From positions 186,001 to 250,000 of the forward strand of contig CALSFV010000055.1 in the NCBI GenBank assembly GCA_943737045.1: a stretch of DNA of 64,000 bases, given 5' to 3'. A program made the position numbers and the translations under genes. This document shows positions 11,040 through 23,540 of this stretch, piece by piece. The stretch's first letter is position 1. The number at the start of each line of letters is the position of its first letter. Source of the stretch: Parapristionchus giblindavisi (lineage: Eukaryota; Nematoda; Chromadorea; Rhabditida; Diplogasteridae). The notes under the pieces were generated by a model. That model saw only the letters and a program-made list of their open reading frames with translations. It ran no database searches and was not told where the DNA came from.

Positions 11040-11690
11040 TTCGCTTCAGGGGGTGACCACAGAACGATTTGGCGACTTTTCCTAAAAAGTTTATTTCGAT
11101 GCCAATCGATTCTGGAGTGGTCGCAATGGACTCCTTGGCTAGTTCTAAGAAACTATTGCTAAGGAGAATTTTTCGATCAAAGATCAACGAAGGCTGGAAT
11201 CAGGAATTTTCGAAAAAAATTTCACATTAAATTAATTCTCACTATTTTCCCATGGAGAAAGTAAATTTTTTATTAGCTTAATTGCTTCTAAATATTATAA
11301 CACGCCTTCAGTTTAAAAAGTGTAATTTATAAAAAATGGGAAATTTGTGTACGAATCAATTTTGTTCGCTGAACTTAATTGTGGTGAGGATTGGCGACGT
11401 TTCACAGAAAGTTTATTTCGAATCTAATCAATTTGGAAGTGGGCGCATTCGAATCCTTGTCTAATTCTAAGAAACTATTGCTGAGGAGAGTTTTTCGATT
11501 AACGGTCAACGAACGATGGAATTGGCAATTTTCGAAAATAAATGTTTAAATTAAATTTATTCTCACTATTTTCCCATGGCGAATGTAAACTTTTTATTTG
11601 CGCAATAGCTTCTACAACACATCTTCAGTTTAAAAAGTGTAATTTATAAAAAAATAGAAATTTGTGTACGAATCAATTTTGTCGTTGTTG
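11040..11690. repeat. Tandem ~310-bp repeat near the inner end of the left arm
   Basis: Two diverged copies run head to tail (about 11080-11385 and 11390-11695): each has aagtttatttcga, ctaagaaactattgctgagg-like, ttctcactattttcccatgg and gtgtacgaatcaattttgt in the same order. The mirror pair is at about 12190-12830 in the right arm. No protein homology recognised. Confidence 0.7.
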
Positions 11691-12190
11691 TATGAATTAT
11701 GGTGATTAAAGGGAGACTGCCATTCAAAAAGTTCTCTTCAATATCATTTAATTTAGGCTAGCTAGACAATGTAAATTCAACAAAAAAATTTTTTAACGTT
11801 TAGATGTTTTTTGAAACAAAAAAATACAATAAATCGTTCCGATATGCACAGATCTTGTACAGGTGAAGCCGATAAAACTAGGAAGTTTATAGATCACGCA
11901 CTACAGATCACTGTATAATTCGTTCAGAATTTTTTTATAATTTTTTTCACTTATGTTTATGATGTCGAAGGCATCAGATAAGTTATATGACCTCAACTTG
12001 ACTTGCTTGGCAGACTCCCTTTATTTAATTTCCTAATCGATTTTTTGTCGCTTTTCTGCTAGTTTCGTGCGTATTTCAACACAATGACACAGGTATTCGG
12101 AGTGCAGCTGCAGTTGGGCAGTGTTGCTCACTATTCTAATCATCATTGTGATATAATTTTTATACTATTCACTTATTCGTATACGTGCTA
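11631..12190. other. Single-copy spacer (loop) of the giant palindrome
   Basis: About 560 bp that is not mirrored. AT-rich, no open frame above 60 codons, no recognisable transposase or RNA. It would form the loop if the arms base-paired. Confidence 0.6.
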
Positions 12191-13306
12191 AGATGTGTTA
12201 TGATATGTAAAAGCGATTGAGCAAATAAAAAGTTTACATTCGCCATGGGAAAATAGTGAGAATAAATTTAATTTAAACATTTATTTTCGAAAATTGCCAA
12301 TTCCAGCGTTCGTTGACCGTTAATCGAAAAACTCTCCTCAGCAATAGTTTCTTAGAATTAGACAAGGATTCGAATGCGCCCACTTCCAAATTGATTAGAT
12401 TCGAAATAAACTTTCTGTGAAACGTCGCCAATCCTCACCACAATTAAGTTCAGCGAACAAAATTGATTCGTACACAAATTTCCCATTTTTTATAAATTAC
12501 ACTTTTTAAACTGAAGGCGTGTTATAATATTTAGAAGCAATTAAGCTAATAAAAAATTTACTTTCTCCATGGGAAAATAGTGAGAATTAATTTAATGTGA
12601 AATTTTTTTCGAAAATTCCTGATTCCAGCCTTCGTTGATCTTTGATCGAAAAATTCTCCTTAGCAATAGTTTCTTAGAACTAGCCAAGGAGTCCATTGCG
12701 ACCACTCCAGAATCGATTGGCATCGAAATAAACTTTTTAGGAAAAGTCGCCAAATCGTTCTGTGGTCACCCCCTGAAGCGAATTTTCAATTGGAAGCAAT
12801 TTCCAAGTACCAGTGTACTTCACTCATGGAGCCTGTAATTATCACACATAAAACAGAAAAATTCATTTTTCATCGATACCAAAAAAATATTCCAGTTGTT
12901 CAATTCTCTCAGATAGTGTTTTATAGTGAAATGACTGTTTATCCAACTATGGACGATACGAAAACATTCGAATTAATAAACAATAATAAAATAGCATAAC
13001 TAACTCAACAAAGTTACTATTACATTACATACTAATCTAGAGCTTGTAAATGTGAAATCTCAAAGGGACTAGGGGACCAAAAGTTTGTTTCGTTTTATCG
13101 GTCTGAATACATTGAAAGATTAGTGGAGGGGCATATAACAATCGATAATAATTACATAACATAAAAAAGTACTGTTGTAACATAGAAAGAGATCAAAGGC
13201 AGAAACTAGTGATCAAAGATCACTTAATCCTCTTAGCTGGTCATCTTCTTAATATCCTTCTGATTCATTGATCCGTTGAATGAATTATGCTGAACATTCT
13301 TCTAAC

Positions 13307-13748
13307 TAGGGAATGGTTTCTTTGATGCATGAAATTACGGTTAGTGACATACATAGCGATAATCAGCATGGTCGACTTAGTAAGAATCAACTTTCAAAAG
13401 CTGCGGTTGATCGATTTTTTGAACGAAACCCGTCGCATATCCGCCGTACGAAAGACAGCCAAAAAGTTGCATTTTTTGTGTTCTTTCACTTTTTGAACAT
13501 GAGTTCGATTCCCCCGACAGCATTTTATGTCTGCATGGTAGTTCCAGCAAAAAATAGCAGTTTCAATGGAAATCAAGTCCAAAAAATATTTTTTGGCTGT
13601 CTTTCGTACGGCGGATATGCGACGGGTTTCGTTCAAAAAATCGATCAACCGCAGCTTTTGAAAGTTGATTCTTACTAAGTCGACCATGCTGATTATCGCT
13701 ATGTATGTCACTAACCGTAATTTCATGCATCCAAGAAACCATTCCCTA
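13307..13748. mobile_element. Palindromic 442-bp insertion in right arm
   Basis: Nearly perfect inverted repeat beginning TAGGGAATGGTTTCTT and ending with its complement, with inner arms running through gtgacatacatagcgataat and cgtacggcggatatgcgac-type sequence to a loop around 13500-13540. The left arm of the giant element has the uninterrupted site (ctaactataagtcat in that orientation), with a 1-bp difference beside a probable TA duplication. The two long open frames inside, 121 codons on plus and 110 on minus, are products of the palindrome. A degenerate relative lies in an intersectin intron at about 27980-28190. Confidence 0.75.
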
Positions 13749-15034
13749 GTAAGTCATAAACTTGACTCCCTCACATCTTGCTCTTTCCATGCCAACTGAA
13801 AAGTATGAATGTTTAATAACAATCTTCCAATACGTCATCCGTTTCAATCTATTTAGCCTGACTATTAATAATCCCATACGAATTGTGCATTGTGATTTCA
13901 AAGACTTTGTTAAGCTGATTTCAACGATACATCAGTTATCGATTTTCGTCCACACATGGCTTAGAAAAACGCTTATTCTTTTTTTTTCACTCGTTGCAAG
14001 AGCACTCAATCGGAGTGGAGCTGCCAGAAGGTATGAATGGATCTATGAGTGGAATACCATTCGTTAGAGGTCAAGGAAACGAATGCTCATGAGTAATTTT
14101 ATTTTTCTTAGCATGCAATTTAATCGGTAGCAAAATAACTAGGATCGTAAATGAACAAGTGGAAGAACTCACAATATTCAGTTGGCTGGCTGCACTATGG
14201 CCCATGAAGCGAAAAAGTGAACACTTGCTGAAATTAGAATTAATTAGCTAGCATTGCATTTATAGAGTGTCCTATGTCCCACGTTCTTCTTGTAAATATC
14301 ACACCCCAAATCTCATGGGTCCCCTTCTTTAAGCTAGGGTAATTTACAGAGAAGTGTATAGAAGATCGCTCTTTATCATAAAGACTTCATGTAACAATTT
14401 TTTGCGATTTTGTAATGTTTCAATTTGACGCTTAATAAGAGTATGATTGTGGATTCTATAACTACAATAATCTCAATGAAATTTCAGCTACCGTATACTT
14501 AATATTGCTAATATTAGGTTTAATTTTTCAATGCGTATTATTTTCAGACTATTAACTTTATTCCATTTTGACTGCAAATACAAACTTGTAAGTTTTATAA
14601 TTGTTATTTCTTTGCTACCTAAGTTGTGACATCTTATTTTATGTTATTGATCACTACATCAATTGTTCACTATATCTAATCCTCCTTCTAACGCATAAAT
14701 CTATTATTATTTAATATTATTATCCTGATTTTTCTACTGTTGGTGATTTATTGAAGTCATTTAGCAGGATATTATAATTATCAGTTTTTTTTCATTCGAA
14801 AATATTTTGACTTTTCTATACGAAATCTGAGCCAATAGTCTTTATTTTATCAAAATAAATATTTTTAAATTTTAATGTTTTTTTTGTAGTGAAGTTATCC
14901 CCACCACTCTAGTGGTTAGTAAGTAGTCAGCGCTTGTAACCGCGCCACGCGGGTTCGATTCCCGTTTGCAATTTTCTATATATTTATCCTTCAAATTCAA
15001 AAACTCGCGCCTATCACTGACCGCCTATCGCCAC

Positions 15035-16723
15035 TAGGGTGGTGGGAACGAATCACGGGCGAATCGTATAGGGGAGAGAGGCCGGGCATACAACGACTCA
15101 TAGCGGACAACCGTTCCCAGTGGCATTTATGACCTCTCACCCTCGGACGAATCGGAATTTTTCGGACAGATTTCGGGCCGGGGCGATTTTCTCAGCTTGT
15201 AATAGTCGGATTGAAAAACTGAAAGCAGATTTGGAATCAGCAAAGAGAAAACATCTAGAATATGCCTTTAAAAAGTGATAAATCAAATTTAAAGCAAAGT
15301 TTTAATAGGCGGAATTAGGGCTAAAATGTACCATTTTTGCATGTTTTGGAAGGATTTTTGCGAGTATCCTTGAACTATATGTGGAAAGAAGTGCATAATT
15401 CAAACGAGCACTTCATGGGCTATCGAAAGAAGGGTCGTTTGTATACAATATGTGATTTTTTATTTTTTTCAAATTTCAAGATTTTCATTATACTGAAATA
15501 TTTGGTACATTGTTATTGTTCGTTACTATCTGTCTGTAATTGAATTTACCTAATCAAACAATATGTCAATACGATTGTAGATGAGCTACTCTTGTATCAT
15601 GCTTCGAACATTGTAAATTAGCGGTGTCCTTTATTGTCGGCCTCCTCTTATACCTTTGACACCTGTCGGCATTTATGACTCTGAACACGGAATAACAGTG
15701 TGCATTAGCTAGTGAATTTGAAAAGGATAGAAGTTAGAACCAAACACTAAACATGAAAACATCAGATAATGTATAGACTCTATGTTGAAAGAAGTGCGAA
15801 AGGAACCATTGTATCGCATGCACATAGTTGAGGTCACTGATATAATCGGGCACCTCCTGCCTCTCCTTACTCTCCGGTCCTTACTCTTTCGGATTGTGCC
15901 TTTAGTTCAGGCCTCCCACTTACTTTATTAAATGAAAATTATAAGAACAAAGAAGATGTCGAAACGTGGTTGGCATCACAGTTTGCACAATAACCCACGT
16001 CCTACCAAAATTAGTGTGCCACGGTGTGGCTGGAATATAACAGGGAACCATTCATTGACTACAACAGCAAATATATCCATCCCCAGTGTGGTCGATAAAC
16101 AAAGATAATTCAAAGATTGAGGTCCTAGAATGTCTATGCAACTGCGTAACATATCGGCTATGAAAGAGAAAAGTGATATGCAAGAAATTAGCATGGCCAT
16201 TCATCTATCCCTTGGCGTACTGGTAAAAGCACTCTCTAGTTTTTTATTAATATCGCGGGTTCGAAACCTATTGCCGAACTTTTTTAACAATCCGATGTTT
16301 CATTGTATTAGCCCGTTGTATCGCTTTTCCCCTTTTTTATTGGTATTACCGATGTCATAATAATAATAATGCTAATAATAATAAATGAATTTTCAACTTA
16401 CACTAGCCTTTCCGCACGAATTAGTCATTTCACTATGAAAAAAAACGAAATTTGAAAAATTCATGATTAACTTGTTTCTACTATAGCCTAAAAGATCTCA
16501 AAAACCTAAATCCAATGATATTTTAATCATATCAGTACGATTACTAAGAGTCCAGAAAATCGGTCCGGCCCGAAATTGGCCCGAAATTCTCACTCTCATT
16601 CCAACTCATTGGCCCGTTGATCACTCTCCCGTGCGAGAGAGAGGCTGTATAGAGTCTCTCTTCGGACAACCGAGATAGAAGGGCCAGGGGGAAAATCATC
16701 CGTGATTCGTTCCCACCACTCTA
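15035..16723. mobile_element. hAT-like element in right arm (1,689 bp)
   Basis: Termini TAGGGTGGTGGGAACGAATC and its complement ending ...CCACTCTA fit the hAT YARNG start. An 8-bp duplication atcgccac flanks it (15027-15034 and 16724-16731), and the left arm shows the empty site. TIR identity fades after about 24 bp. No hAT transposase (RW or dimerisation motifs) is visible in any frame; the largest frames are 68-76 codons without similarity I recognise, so it is non-autonomous or decayed. Confidence 0.8.
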
Positions 16724-19421
16724 ATCGCCACTCTATCACTGATCTAGCACTGAAACGAAACGACTTCCTATCTTGTAATCAATACTATAGTCATGTTGTA
16801 ATCAATACAATCGTCACATTTCAAGTTTTTTTATTCTATATTCTTTTAACAGAAAATAACAATCGAAATTCAACAACTAAGAAAACTGTCGAAAACCATT
16901 ATCTTCGCCCATTGATCGAAAAATTGTGGACAAAGATCAAACTTCAGCAATAGAGTAACAACTTTGTGAACATCTCTAACATACTATAGTCACATTTTAA
17001 GAGCTATACGCTTAATTTTTTCAGCTTTGACTTGTTACCGTAATCGTCCGTTATTGATTTTGCATACACTCGTTCTGTTTCTGCATCAATAAACATTGAA
17101 AGTCATTGATAGTACATTCAATATAAATACATAAATAGTATTTTACGATATTTTTATTATTTTAGGGAAAAAAGTTAGTTTGCGATTCATGATCATTCTG
17201 TGGGACATCTGACATACACTCCACGTTAACATAGAGAGAGTGTAAATGCATCAAGAAAAAAATGGCCAAAAGAAAAGGGTTCTGTTGGGCGATGTCTTCT
17301 TTTGCTAATCCTCCTCGGGGGAACGAACTTCCCTGTCGACCAACCCATCGGATTGACAGTTCGATCTACTATCCACTAGACCATGGGTCCCTATTAGAAG
17401 GCATATCGAACGAAATACATATACTCATCCTCTCCAGTACTTATAAAGCGATGCGTGACTCCGCCCATTTATTGCGAACCTTATTTATATAGCGATGCTG
17501 ACCCCGCCCATTTAACTTCGCGGGCTTAGACACTGATTTCAAACATTAACAACCCCAAATTCTTTATTTTTTCGGAAAACGAGTTCCAGCCAGTGCTGGA
17601 ATACGCCGGCAGAAGACGGACGTCGGAGCTTGGCGGCGTCCCACTTCTGAAGAGCACATCGAGCAGATCATCATCGACGAAGACTACGAGATTGCGAAGA
17701 TGTTTGTCGACAGTGACGGTTCGCCCTGCAAAACAGCAAATTACGAGATTAAACGAGTTAAGCTTTCTGAAGGATCACTTTGTATAAAACTTTGGTTTCT
17801 GTCAACGAGACAGATCAGTGAGCAGTGAAGGGGACGTTAGCAAAGGCAAAGACAATGAAGTAACGAAGGTGAAGTATATTCTAACAGAAGTTCTGTTGAA
17901 AAAAAGATAGGCAAAATCTCCACAAACTTTTCGTCTTTTCGCGACTTGAAAATAACATAACAGGAAAGAGAATCCAAGGAAGGGTCGTACCTTCAAAGAA
18001 GCTTCAGGACCCTCAGTCCAGCATCTGATGTCATCTACGCAGTGACGATGGGCTTCTAGACGACCTTGCACGATGAGGAACGACGATTCGGCCTGTAAAA
18101 TGAGAAATTGAAAGGTTTGATCTTCCCGTCAAAGGTCATGTTTCAGAGAAGAGAACCAAGTCAAGCAACATACTTTGCACGGATCAGAACAAGATTGACG
18201 TCATCTTAGTCGATTACGCAGCGGTGGCGATAGGTGTCGTGTCGACCTCTGAAACAGATTTGAAATTATTTAAATGATAATGCAAACAAATTGAGACCAC
18301 TCTCCACATTGTCTCGTTTGCCAAAGGACAGTCGTGGTCAGAGTGTAGTAAATACAATTAAGGATAGGAAGGGCACATTGCGCACATCGTCTGAGACCAT
18401 ATCCATGTAGTAAGGCGTAAAAGTTGGCATAACGTTTACGTCTACGATCGTGACGTCACGTTTATCGAGAAATTGTTTGTAACGCTTCATGGATACGGCC
18501 TCCAAATTATAATTAAATGCGGAGCAGAAGAATATGAATAAAGTTGAGAGACGGTTAGAAGAGAGAGAAATGCAAGATAAACAGAGAGATATATCAAATA
18601 TATCAAAATATAGACGTACAAAAGATGGTAGGCTCACTTCCCTTCCTTTCATCTCTCTCATAGACATTATCGATTGATGATCTACTCTCTTCTCTAGTGA
18701 TCGATTGGCATGATAATGGATGAAAGAGAGATAGAGGAGAAAGAGATGGAAATGTAGAATGACTGATGATAAACGAACGCCGGAAGATTCATACATAGAT
18801 GCGCTTTGAAAAGGAGAGATTGAAAGGATGACCGAAAACTGCAAATGAAGGAAACAAAGTGAGGACACGTAGTATGAATATTATTTTGGATAATATGCAA
18901 ATGGGAATACAATAGAAGGTCTAGACAATAACAATGATAAGATATGCAAATAAACAAAGACAAATCCCAAAATTGATTGGTGACGAGGCTATAGATATAT
19001 TCATTCGATAACAGATAAAAGTAGAGTAATGGAGGGAGATTGGAACGCAGGAAAAGACAGAGTTGTGTACTTAAAGAAGTAGGAGAGGGCGAATTAACTA
19101 CGAAAGTAACATCAAAAAGCATAGTGAAACGTGATGATAACTAAAAATGGCGGGAAAATCAGATGGAGAAGACAGGGAACAGTCAGCCAGAGAAAGAGAC
19201 ATAAGACGATTCATCGATCGATGTATGAGAGACGATATGACTGATCTACCACTCCATCTCTATCACTCTCACTCTCTTTGTTTTCAGTCGCGGCTATATT
19301 TGAGGATACATGCAAATAAGAGACAAGCAAAACGAGAGGAAGGTGCTAATCAATCTAAAATGATAACGTATATGTATAGAAAAAAATAAATCTAAAGATC
19401 AACTAAAGTTTATAAAAGATG

Positions 19422-22400
19422 GGCGAATAGTATACTTCACCCAGTTCACCCTTTAACCCTACTTCACCACACTTCACCTTCATTCACCCTACTTTACCAT
19501 TGTTCACCACTTTCATGAATTCTAAAATTATTTATTATTTTTAATGGAGGATTGAATCTTTATTCGTTGGATATGTTAATGAACAGTCAAAACGAATACG
19601 CTATGTTAGACGTTATGAAATTGAGTGCATGTAATATATAGTGTAAGAATAGATCAATCAAAAACTGTAGGAAGAAAAAATAAGACATGAACATTATTAT
19701 ATTTTAAGTCTTCCAATCTTCATTAGCAACATATGGAGCTGTTTCATTAATGAATAGTAATGAATGAATATATCTAGACAATGTGAATAGATCGATATGA
19801 TCTAATTGCTTCCAATTCAAGCGAACATAGTTTATGATTCCTACATACATATATGTATGCTTGACCAATAGATGATCATGCGAACATAGCAAATATATCC
19901 ATTCACTATTCAACAGTAATCAACAACAGACATTTTTATCGATTGCATAATCATTAGCAAGCAAAAGATAAAAGAATGAACATATTTCTCTCTCCATAAT
20001 TTGTATTCATTCATTCATATCTTCGATAGAATCTTCTTTCATCCAGATGAAGTTCATCCAACATCTCAGATATAGAAGGAGTGTTGGATGGGTATCTACA
20101 TCTTCACTGATGATGGATTAGAATTAGTTCATAATGATGATGATCGAGTTGATTGAAGACATGATGTTGATAAAGGAATTGATTGAGAAAGGATATATTG
20201 ATTGTGATGGAGATGATATTGATTGGGGATTAATAGAAGAAGATTGAATTGAAGATAATGAAAGAGGAAATGAATAATTAGAAATAGATGAAGGATTGAG
20301 AAGACGAATGATTGTTGATTATGAAGGATTATCTATAATCATTCCTTCATTCATTTATTAATATATATAGATAATATACCAAATGGATCCGATGCAATAG
20401 ATGGAAGAGATGGAACTCTTCGAGATAATAATTGAGGTTTCAGTACAGGAAGACTAGAATTAATAACAGGAGTACTCATTTCTAAATCAATTCAATCGAT
20501 ATTGAATATATAGTATAATAATAAATCTATACCCAATAGAGATATAGTTGGTTGTTCATTTGAAGTAATAGATGATTTCAATGGTATAATAGGTGTAGAG
20601 TGTGGTCTTTCTATATTCGATCCCATTTTAGTCAATACAAATATTGGAATAAGTCCATGTTTTTGTCCATTAAAACATTCATATGAATTATTATCCATAT
20701 TCACTTTCTCCACATAGAATATATCACCTTCAGAGCATTCAAGATATTCTATAATGTTAGTATCAATATTATAAATTATTTTATTGGTAATCATAATGAT
20801 TTACTTGATTTATCTGCTCGTTTATCAACTGTAAACTTCTGAGTAGCTTTGTATATTCCCGTATTGCTATTGAATGTACTGAAAATATGTTAATACCAGG
20901 TAAGACAACATATATAATATAATATAATATAATATATATAAATAGATGATAAATAATACAAACTTGAGTGATGCTCTATTCCATACATTCATTCTATCTT
21001 GAGATGTTTGTTCTACTCTACTTATATGTGTATCTTCCTTTACTTCTTCTCCTACATCAATACTTTCATCTCCTATAATGCTCTATACTATACATCCATT
21101 ATATTCTTATCAACATCATACAATCATATAAATTACCATATTCATTTCCATTTTGCACTCCAACTTTAGATATGATATGATTAATCTTCTGTATTGTCTC
21201 TCTAGATAATGAAACTATTCTATCTCCAATTCTATCTCCAAATTCAACTTTCAAACATTCAATAATCGACCCTTCACATGTCTTTTGTAGATCCCATAAG
21301 TTCTTCCATGCATTATTTACACCCTTCAATGAATGAATGAATGAATACTATTCCATATAATGAATATATACTTACCTTAACTAGATTCCTATTCACTTTC
21401 GGTAGGCTTTGTTTGAGTTGACTACTCAATGCATCACATTCTCTCTTTCTATCTGTCACTTCCTATAAGATATACTTACTATTAAGTCATTCAATATCCA
21501 TAATACCTTTTCTCTACCATCATCATGTTCTCTTTTCAATGCTTTATAATAATCAAGTACTTTATCATCTTTCTTCTGTTTCAATTTCTTCGGAATCTCA
21601 GCCAATGCTTTCTCAACAATGAATCGACAACTAAAATAATATCAATATTCTTATCTTTTAATATGTTTAACTCACTTCAGATTAGTATTCATTATCCAAT
21701 TATTAGCGATTACTCTTGTTTTCCTTATAATACTAGGCTTCAATTCACTTTGAAGATCAGGGAACAATTGTCTGAATAGGATAGTTAATCATCTTTCGGA
21801 TATGAGAAGAATGATATACTTACTTGAGAGAAGAATGATTACTTATAAGAGCAGCTACTTTCTTTGTATGGATAGTTAGATAATAATTGAAGTTTACACA
21901 AATTCTTTCTACTTTATTAAATCGAATTTCAATTCCTTCCAGAGTTGAATCACGAGGCTTAAAATATTACGATAATATACGGTAGATACAGTAATCATAA
22001 AGTAACTACAGTAAGAACTACAGATTCTCCAAGACTACTGTAGATGATATAATAAAACAGACCAGTTTATGAAAACCTTGATTGAATTGATTTGAATTAG
22101 GAATAGGACGATGATATCAAATCTGAAATAGATGGATTTATTGATTGATAAAATAAAGCATAGTACACTCCATCTACAGTATACCTGGAAACAATCCTCA
22201 ATAATAGGATGAAGATGAAAAGTGCATATTGATCGGCATTCTTGAATACTGCTTTCATTGAATTTCTGAATTAAAAGATACGGTGAAATCGATCGAAAAT
22301 CGTCATTACAGTAGTCCACACACATTACCGATAAACATTCCAATTCCATGGAACAGCTGTATCCCGAATGTTTTGAAGAACAAGAAGATGAAGAAGGATT

Positions 22401-23326
22401 GAAGACAGCATAAGAGATAGAATGAGCGAGAATATGCTACCTAGATAAATAATGATGTTGATAGTATGAACAAGAGTTAGAATGAAATGGACATCTTTTA
22501 ATCATCTATCTGGATAATCATATATTTCATCGTATTCAAGGTATTGAATCAATAATGAATAGAATACCTGTCAGTTAAATCCATGAGTAGGCGAAGCAGC
22601 ATATGGTTGAACACTCTTTACAAGAGAAAACTGAAAAGGAACTCATGATTGATCTTTGATCTCTGTCGAAGATATAGATATACCCGCATGCGCACTTGCA
22701 GTGACGAATGCGAAAACAACGAGAGATCACGGTAGATATCTTAAAGGGAACAATAGTTACGGTTGATTACGGTAGAAATGGGCGAGGACTTACGAGTAGA
22801 TACAACATTAACAGCTACATATGATAAAAGTGTAGCTAATAAAATATCGAATAGAACAGAGAATATATATATATATATATTGATTACGATCAAATAGAGC
22901 TGCTATTGATAATCGATCCATCTAGAGATAGATCATCAATAAGAGATCAAAAGATCAAAGATCAAACCTTTATCTTAAATAAATTCTTAAAGAATTAAAT
23001 GATGGACAAGATGTGATCTAAAGCGATAATTAAATAAACTAACTTAATCACTAGACTTACGTTTCGGAATCCACCATTTACTTATAGCTCAACATTTTCT
23101 CTACTTCTACTAACTCGTAGATCGTTACTAATCTGTAATTACAACATGAAGTTTAAAACAAACCCAACAATTTAAAAATTATTTAAATATTGAATTTATA
23201 TTAAAATTTAAATACTTAGAAATTACTCCGGTGAAGTAGGGTGAAGAAAGGTGAATGAAGGTGAAGTGTGGTGAAGAAGGGTGAAGTAGGGTTACAAGGT
23301 GAAGTAGGTGAAGTATACTATTTGCC
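19422..23326. mobile_element. Mutator-like element carrying a host-type gene (Pack-MULE-like), 3.9 kb
   Basis: Termini GGCGAATAGTATACTTCACC (left) and the complement of GGCAAATAGTATACTTCACC (right), with perfect 9-bp duplications taaaagatg at 19413-19421 and 23327-23335. The TIRs extend about 100 bp and consist largely of repeated cttcacc units. It is inserted 56 bp from the outer end of the giant element's right arm. The interior holds a spliced BAR-SH3 gene on the minus strand and no recognisable transposase. This is the pattern of a non-autonomous Mutator-like element that captured a host gene; the classification rests on structure only. Confidence 0.8.
20319..21958 (-). CDS. BAR-SH3 protein gene captured inside the Mutator-like element (5' end unresolved)
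   Basis: Exons on minus with matching phases: about 21958-21824, 21771-21676, 21630-21507, 21462-21376, 21323-21137, 21072-20964, 20878-20805, 20748-20533, 20481-20380 and 20332-20319 (TAA). The first five read as a BAR domain of the amphiphysin/DNMBP type: IRFNKVERICVNFNYYL, then KKDDKVLDYYKALK, then RKRECDALSSQLKQSLPKV followed by NAWKNLWDLQKTCEG. The exon at 20748-20533 is an SH3 domain (LECSEGDIFYVEKV ... GQKHGLIPIFVL), followed by a Pro/Ser tail. BAR-SH3 proteins bend membranes and bind dynamin or actin regulators. Upstream exon-like stretches exist (about 22300-22197 and 22470-22330) but do not join cleanly. The same frame stays open after the TAA to about 20107, so the stop may be secondary. 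It could be an intact cargo gene or a recent pseudogene. Confidence 0.6.
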
Positions 23327-23540
23327 TAAAAGATGGGCCGTCGGACCGTGGCCGTGGCCGCGGCCGTCATTTAGGGACACCCGTAAAGAAACGTTGATAA
23401 AACCCGGCCTGGTTCACAATCGCTGATGCTAAACTCCGGTCTTGACAAACTGCTATGTCATTTTATATTTTCCTAATTATTTGTTGTTTTATTTGCAATT
23501 TCTGACTGTTGCAAGTATTTCCTATTGTTCTTTCAGAGTA

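Larger units (their letters stand above)
6493..11620 (+). repeat. Left arm of the giant palindrome (uninterrupted)
   Basis: About 5.1 kb, reverse complement of the right arm, with only scattered differences by eye; for example the 176-codon open frame at 7093-7623 and its counterpart 18338-18868 differ at two residues. The long frames here (7093-7623, 8303-8518, 10197-10502) match no family I recognise, and their presence on both arms only reflects the palindrome. Homology decays near 11610-11630. Confidence 0.85.
6493..23382. mobile_element. Giant palindromic (foldback) Mutator-like transposon, 16.9 kb
   Basis: Termini are inverted (GGGTGTCCCTAAATGACGGC... on both ends) and flanked by gtaaagaaac on each side. 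The element is almost entirely self-complementary: 6493 to about 11620 is repeated in reverse complement from about 12190 to 23382. Matching landmarks include identical translated stretches at 6555-6815/19147-19389, 8173-8367/17593-17787 and 10984-11187/12635-12838. Subterminal DNA is GC-rich with repeated GGCC(G/A)CGG. Removing three right-arm insertions leaves about 10.8 kb. No transposase was recognised, so it is probably non-autonomous. The superfamily is inferred from target duplication length and TIR form only; a composite formed by inverted duplication of a smaller element remains possible. Confidence 0.85.
12190..23382 (-). repeat. Right arm of the giant palindrome, split by three insertions
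   Basis: Reverse complement of 6493-11620, interrupted at 13307-13748, 15035-16723 and 19422-23326. Removing these and their target duplications restores collinearity with the left arm: the sums of mirrored coordinates shift in steps that equal the insertion lengths. The left arm has none of the three. Confidence 0.85.

Noticed and set aside
13313..13726. 121- and 110-codon frames on opposite strands
   Set aside because: They are the two strands of one palindrome; the sequence reads almost the same both ways.
22035..22349. 104-codon frame as a single exon of the BAR-SH3 gene
   Set aside because: It reads through a clear gtatac donor; only the part before the donor looks exon-like, and it does not join the next exons in phase.
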